From NCBI RefSeq assembly GCF_001695625.1, contig NZ_MBPN01000005.1, forward strand, positions 37,724-101,723: DNA of 64,000 nt, written 5' to 3'. The translations under genes were made by a program, and so were the position numbers. Origin of the DNA: Pseudomonas defluvii (GTDB taxonomy: Bacteria > Pseudomonadota > Gammaproteobacteria > Pseudomonadales > Pseudomonadaceae). Positions 61,636 through 64,000 of this stretch are shown piece after piece (the first letter of the stretch is position 1; the number at the start of each line of letters is the position of its first letter). The notes below the pieces were generated by a model. That model did not search any database and was not told the origin of the DNA. It saw nothing but the letters and a program-made list of their open reading frames with translations.

Positions 61636-62988
61636 TCAAGCCCCCATGACCGCTTGCCCGCAGACCCTCAGCACCTGTCCGTTGACCGCGCCGCTGCCCG
61701 GCTGCACCAGCCAGGCCACGGCTTCGGCGACATCCTGTGGCAGGCCGCCCTGGCCCAGTGAACTCATGCGCCGGCCTGCCTCGCGCAGGGCGAAAGGAAT
61801 GGCGGCGGTCATCCGCGTTTCAATGAAACCCGGGGCGACGGCGTTGATGCTGCTCCCCGTGCTGGCCAGGCGTGGCGCCCAGGCCTGGGCCAGGCCAATC
61901 AGGCCGGCCTTGCTGGCGGCATAGTTGGACTGCCCGCGGTTGCCCGCAATACCACTGATCGAGGCCAGCAGCACGATGCGGGCGTTGGCGTGCAGGGCGC
62001 CTCTGTCGAGCAAGGCCTGGGTGAGGATCTGTGGTGCCTTAAGGTTAACGGCCATGACCGAGTCCCAGTACTCCGGGGTCATGTTGGCCAAGGTCTTGTC
62101 ACGGGTGATTCCGGCGTTGTGAACGACGATATCGAGGCCATCAGGCAGGCCTGCGATGAGCTGTTCTGGAGCATCGTCCGCACAGATATTCAGTGCCAGG
62201 CTGCGTGCGCCCAAGCGGGTTGCAAGCGCTTCAAGCTCGGCCTTGGCCTGCGGTACGTCGAGCAGCACAACGTCTGCACCGTCTCGGATGAGGGTTTCGG
62301 CGATGGCCGCACCAATACCGCGTGCGGCGCCGGTCACCAGTGCCTTGCGCCCGGCCAGGGGGCGCGTCCAGTCCTGAACGTGGCTGGTGCAAGCATTCAA
62401 GCGCAGCACCTGGCCGGAGATGAAGGCACTCTTGGGCGACAGGAAGAAACGCAGTGCGCCTTCAAGCTGGTCCTCGGCACCGTCGCCGATATACAGCAGT
62501 TGCAGTCTGCCGCCGTTGCGCAGTTCTTTCGCCAGCGAACGGCTGAAGCCCTCCAGGGCACGCTGGGCAACACTGGCCAGCGGCGCTTCGAGCTGTTCCG
62601 GGGCACGCCCGAGAATCACCACTGACGCATTGGCATCAAGGCTACGTAGCAGCGGCTGGAAGAACTCGCGCAGTTGCTTGAGCTGGTCGATGTCCTCCAG
62701 TTCGCTGGCATCGAACAGCACCGCCTTGAGCGATGGCCCCAGGCCCGCCACCCACGCCGGCAGTTGCAGGCCCTCATCGGCATAGCTGTAGACCTCGTCG
62801 GTCAGACGTGTGGCAAACCCGGCGACCTGCCGCGACAGTGCGCCACCGCCCAGCAGCAGCGCCCCTTCGATCGGACGCATCCGGCCGGCCTCCCAGCGCT
62901 CCAGGCGGGCTGGTGTCGGCAAGCCGATGACACCGACCAGGCGGCGGCCGAAGTCGGAGTTGGCGAAGTCGAGATAGCGGTCGGACAT
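61636..62988 (-). CDS. High-molecular-weight FabG-type 3-oxoacyl reductase
   Basis: A 450-residue short-chain dehydrogenase, about 200 residues longer than ordinary FabG. The N-terminal domain (1-205) is a Rossmann/flavodoxin-like fold without a dinucleotide motif. The C-terminal domain (about 210-450) has TGAARGIG (219-226), NAG, and the catalytic S343, Y356 and K360 (YAASK). It resembles mycobacterial FabG4, a NADH-dependent reductase. The ATG at 62988 gives the conserved start; a frame to 63003 is possible. It is the first gene of a leftward unit with the MaoC-like gene. Confidence 0.93.
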   Translation of the reverse strand: MSDRYLDFANSDFGRRLVGVIGLPTPARLERWEAGRMRPIEGALLLGGGALSRQVAGFATRLTDEVYSYADEGLQLPAWVAGLGPSLKAVLFDASELEDIDQLKQLREFFQPLLRSLDANASVVILGRAPEQLEAPLASVAQRALEGFSRSLAKELRNGGRLQLLYIGDGAEDQLEGALRFFLSPKSAFISGQVLRLNACTSHVQDWTRPLAGRKALVTGAARGIGAAIAETLIRDGADVVLLDVPQAKAELEALATRLGARSLALNICADDAPEQLIAGLPDGLDIVVHNAGITRDKTLANMTPEYWDSVMAVNLKAPQILTQALLDRGALHANARIVLLASISGIAGNRGQSNYAASKAGLIGLAQAWAPRLASTGSSINAVAPGFIETRMTAAIPFALREAGRRMSSLGQGGLPQDVAEAVAWLVQPGSGAVNGQVLRVCGQAVMGA

Positions 62989-63107
62989 GAATGAGGCCTC
63001 CATGAGATCAGCCTCAAAGTGTGGACCATGTTTTGCCGTTGGTCGCTTGAAGGTGGAAAAAACACCTACGCTGTATCGAGTCTGCCCTCAACACAAGGAG
63101 GTTGTGC

Positions 63108-64000
63108 ATGCGTTCTTTGCGCCGGGTCGCAATCATCGGTGGTAACCGAATCCCCTTTGCTCGCGCGAATGGCCCTTATGCCAAGGCCAGCAACCAGGAC
63201 ATGCTCACGGCGGTCCTGGAGGGGCTGATCGAGCGCTTCAGCCTGCACGGCGTGCGCCTGGGCGAGGTGGCCGCTGGCGCGGTGCTCAAGCATTCACGGG
63301 ATTTCAACCTGGCCCGCGAATGTGTCCTTGGCTCGCGGTTGTCAGCGCAAACGCCGGCCTATGATGTGCAGCAAGCGTGTGGCACTGGGCTTGAAGCGGC
63401 GTTGATGGTCGCCAACAAGATCGCTCTGGGGCAGATCGAGTGCGGCGTTGCCGGGGGTGTTGATACCACTTCGGATGCGCCGATTGCGGTGAGCGAAGGC
63501 TTGCGTCGGATCTTGTTGCAGGCCAATCGGGCGAAAGGTACGGGTGAAAAGCTCAAGGCACTGTTGCAACTGCGCTTTCGGCACCTGAAGCCCGAATTGC
63601 CGCGTAATGGCGAGCCTCGCACAGGCCTGTCGATGGGCCAGCACTGCGAGTTGATGGCGCGTACCTGGCAGATTGAGCGTCTGGCTCAGGACGAACTGGC
63701 CTTGCGCAGCCATCAGAACCTGGCGGCGTCTTTTGCCGAGGGCTGGCACGATGACCTGCTGACACCTTTCCTGGGTTTGAACCGCGACCAGAACCTGCGC
63801 CCCGACCTTACTCTGGAAACGCTTGCTGCACTCAAGCCGGTGTTCGATCGAAGCAGCCAAGGTAGCCTCACGGCAGGTAACTCGACGCCGTTGACCGATG
63901 GTGCCTCGGTGGTCTTGCTGGGGAGTGAAGCCTGGGCGCAGGAGCGAGGTTTGCCGGTGATGGCCTGGCTGGTCGACGGCGAGAGCGCCGCAGTGGATTT
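63108..64000 (+). CDS. Acetyl-CoA C-acyltransferase (FadI-like thiolase), 3' end missing
   Basis: The first 297 codons of a thiolase that continues beyond the window. RVAIIGGNRIPFARANGPYA opens the protein, the nucleophile C91 is in QQACGTGLEA, and GGVDTTSDAP and NSTPLTDGAS follow. The second active-site cysteine and histidine lie past the end. AAGGAGG sits 7 bases before the ATG at 63108, a near-perfect ribosome site. It is divergent from the FabG-MaoC unit, with a 119-base shared control region, and should cleave or form 3-ketoacyl-CoA. Confidence 0.93.
   Translation, partial: MRSLRRVAIIGGNRIPFARANGPYAKASNQDMLTAVLEGLIERFSLHGVRLGEVAAGAVLKHSRDFNLARECVLGSRLSAQTPAYDVQQACGTGLEAALMVANKIALGQIECGVAGGVDTTSDAPIAVSEGLRRILLQANRAKGTGEKLKALLQLRFRHLKPELPRNGEPRTGLSMGQHCELMARTWQIERLAQDELALRSHQNLAASFAEGWHDDLLTPFLGLNRDQNLRPDLTLETLAALKPVFDRSSQGSLTAGNSTPLTDGASVVLLGSEAWAQERGLPVMAWLVDGESAAVD

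Noticed and set aside
63061..63072. The 12-mer AACACCTACGCT shared by the gaps before the thiolase and before TpsB (55715-55726)
   Set aside because: Chance repeats of this length are expected in 64 kb, and only the TpsB copy has a -35-like box at a suitable distance.
1..64000. tRNA or rRNA genes, CRISPR arrays, insertion sequences, prophage or integrase genes
   Set aside because: None seen. The gaps are short and hold only hairpins, promoters and REP elements.

Overview
The window is about 64 kb of GC-rich, densely coded bacterial DNA with no gene-free stretch longer than 300 bases. Protein content and gene order point to a Pseudomonas of the P. putida group. Supporting points are the purD-retS and fis-dusB-prmA neighbourhoods, the accB-accC-aroQ-dsbD-chemoreceptor-gcbA-DUF2333-NUDIX-Sui1-speA order, the acoXABC-butanediol dehydrogenase operon with divergent acoR, and REP elements of the P. 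putida type. Species-level assignment is inference. No tRNA, rRNA, CRISPR array, prophage or insertion sequence was found.

Layout. 1-5.3 kb: the first codons of a probable urea-transporter binding protein (urtA), then a minus-strand copper operon (DUF2946, PCu(A)C chaperone, second DUF2946, OprC receptor, PepSY membrane protein). 5.3-12.8 kb: cobalamin ring synthesis as two divergent operons, cobL-cbiD-cobK leftwards and cobG-cobH-cobI-cobJ rightwards. The set mixes aerobic (CobG) and anaerobic-type (CbiD, CbiG domain) enzymes. 12.9-15.0 kb: three consecutive genes of unknown function whose products look paralogous. They are the most novel part of the window. 15.0-25.3 kb: marC, retS, purD, purH, fis, dusB, a DUF3426 protein and prmA, all leftwards. 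25.4-33.0 kb: acetoin and butanediol catabolism, with a near-consensus sigma-54 promoter before acoX and a palindromic candidate AcoR enhancer. 33.0-41.2 kb: accC, accB, aroQ, dsbD, a CtpL-like chemoreceptor and the diguanylate cyclase GcbA, leftwards. 41.4-45.7 kb: DUF2333, NUDIX, Sui1-type factor and arginine decarboxylase, rightwards. 45.7-55.6 kb: duplicated REP pairs, a MATE exporter, a giant alpha-2-macroglobulin lipoprotein with an intact thioester motif, a small membrane protein, penicillin-binding protein 1C and a YdcZ-type transporter. 55.8-60.7 kb: a TpsB outer-membrane transporter without a visible substrate gene, a small predicted secreted protein, an isolated prepilin peptidase, two DUF4136 lipoproteins, cmoM and a MazG-like protein. 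60.8-64 kb: a MaoC-type hydratase and a high-molecular-weight FabG reductase, divergent from a thiolase that runs off the end.

How the parts work together. The copper genes form one uptake and handling unit across the envelope. The cob genes cover the middle of corrin ring synthesis; cobM, cobalt insertion and later steps must lie elsewhere. The aco genes turn acetoin and butanediol into acetaldehyde and acetyl-CoA under AcoR and sigma-54. RetS, GcbA and the chemoreceptor are lifestyle regulators embedded among housekeeping genes. The macroglobulin and PBP1C form a periplasmic protease-trapping and wall-repair pair known from other Gram-negatives.
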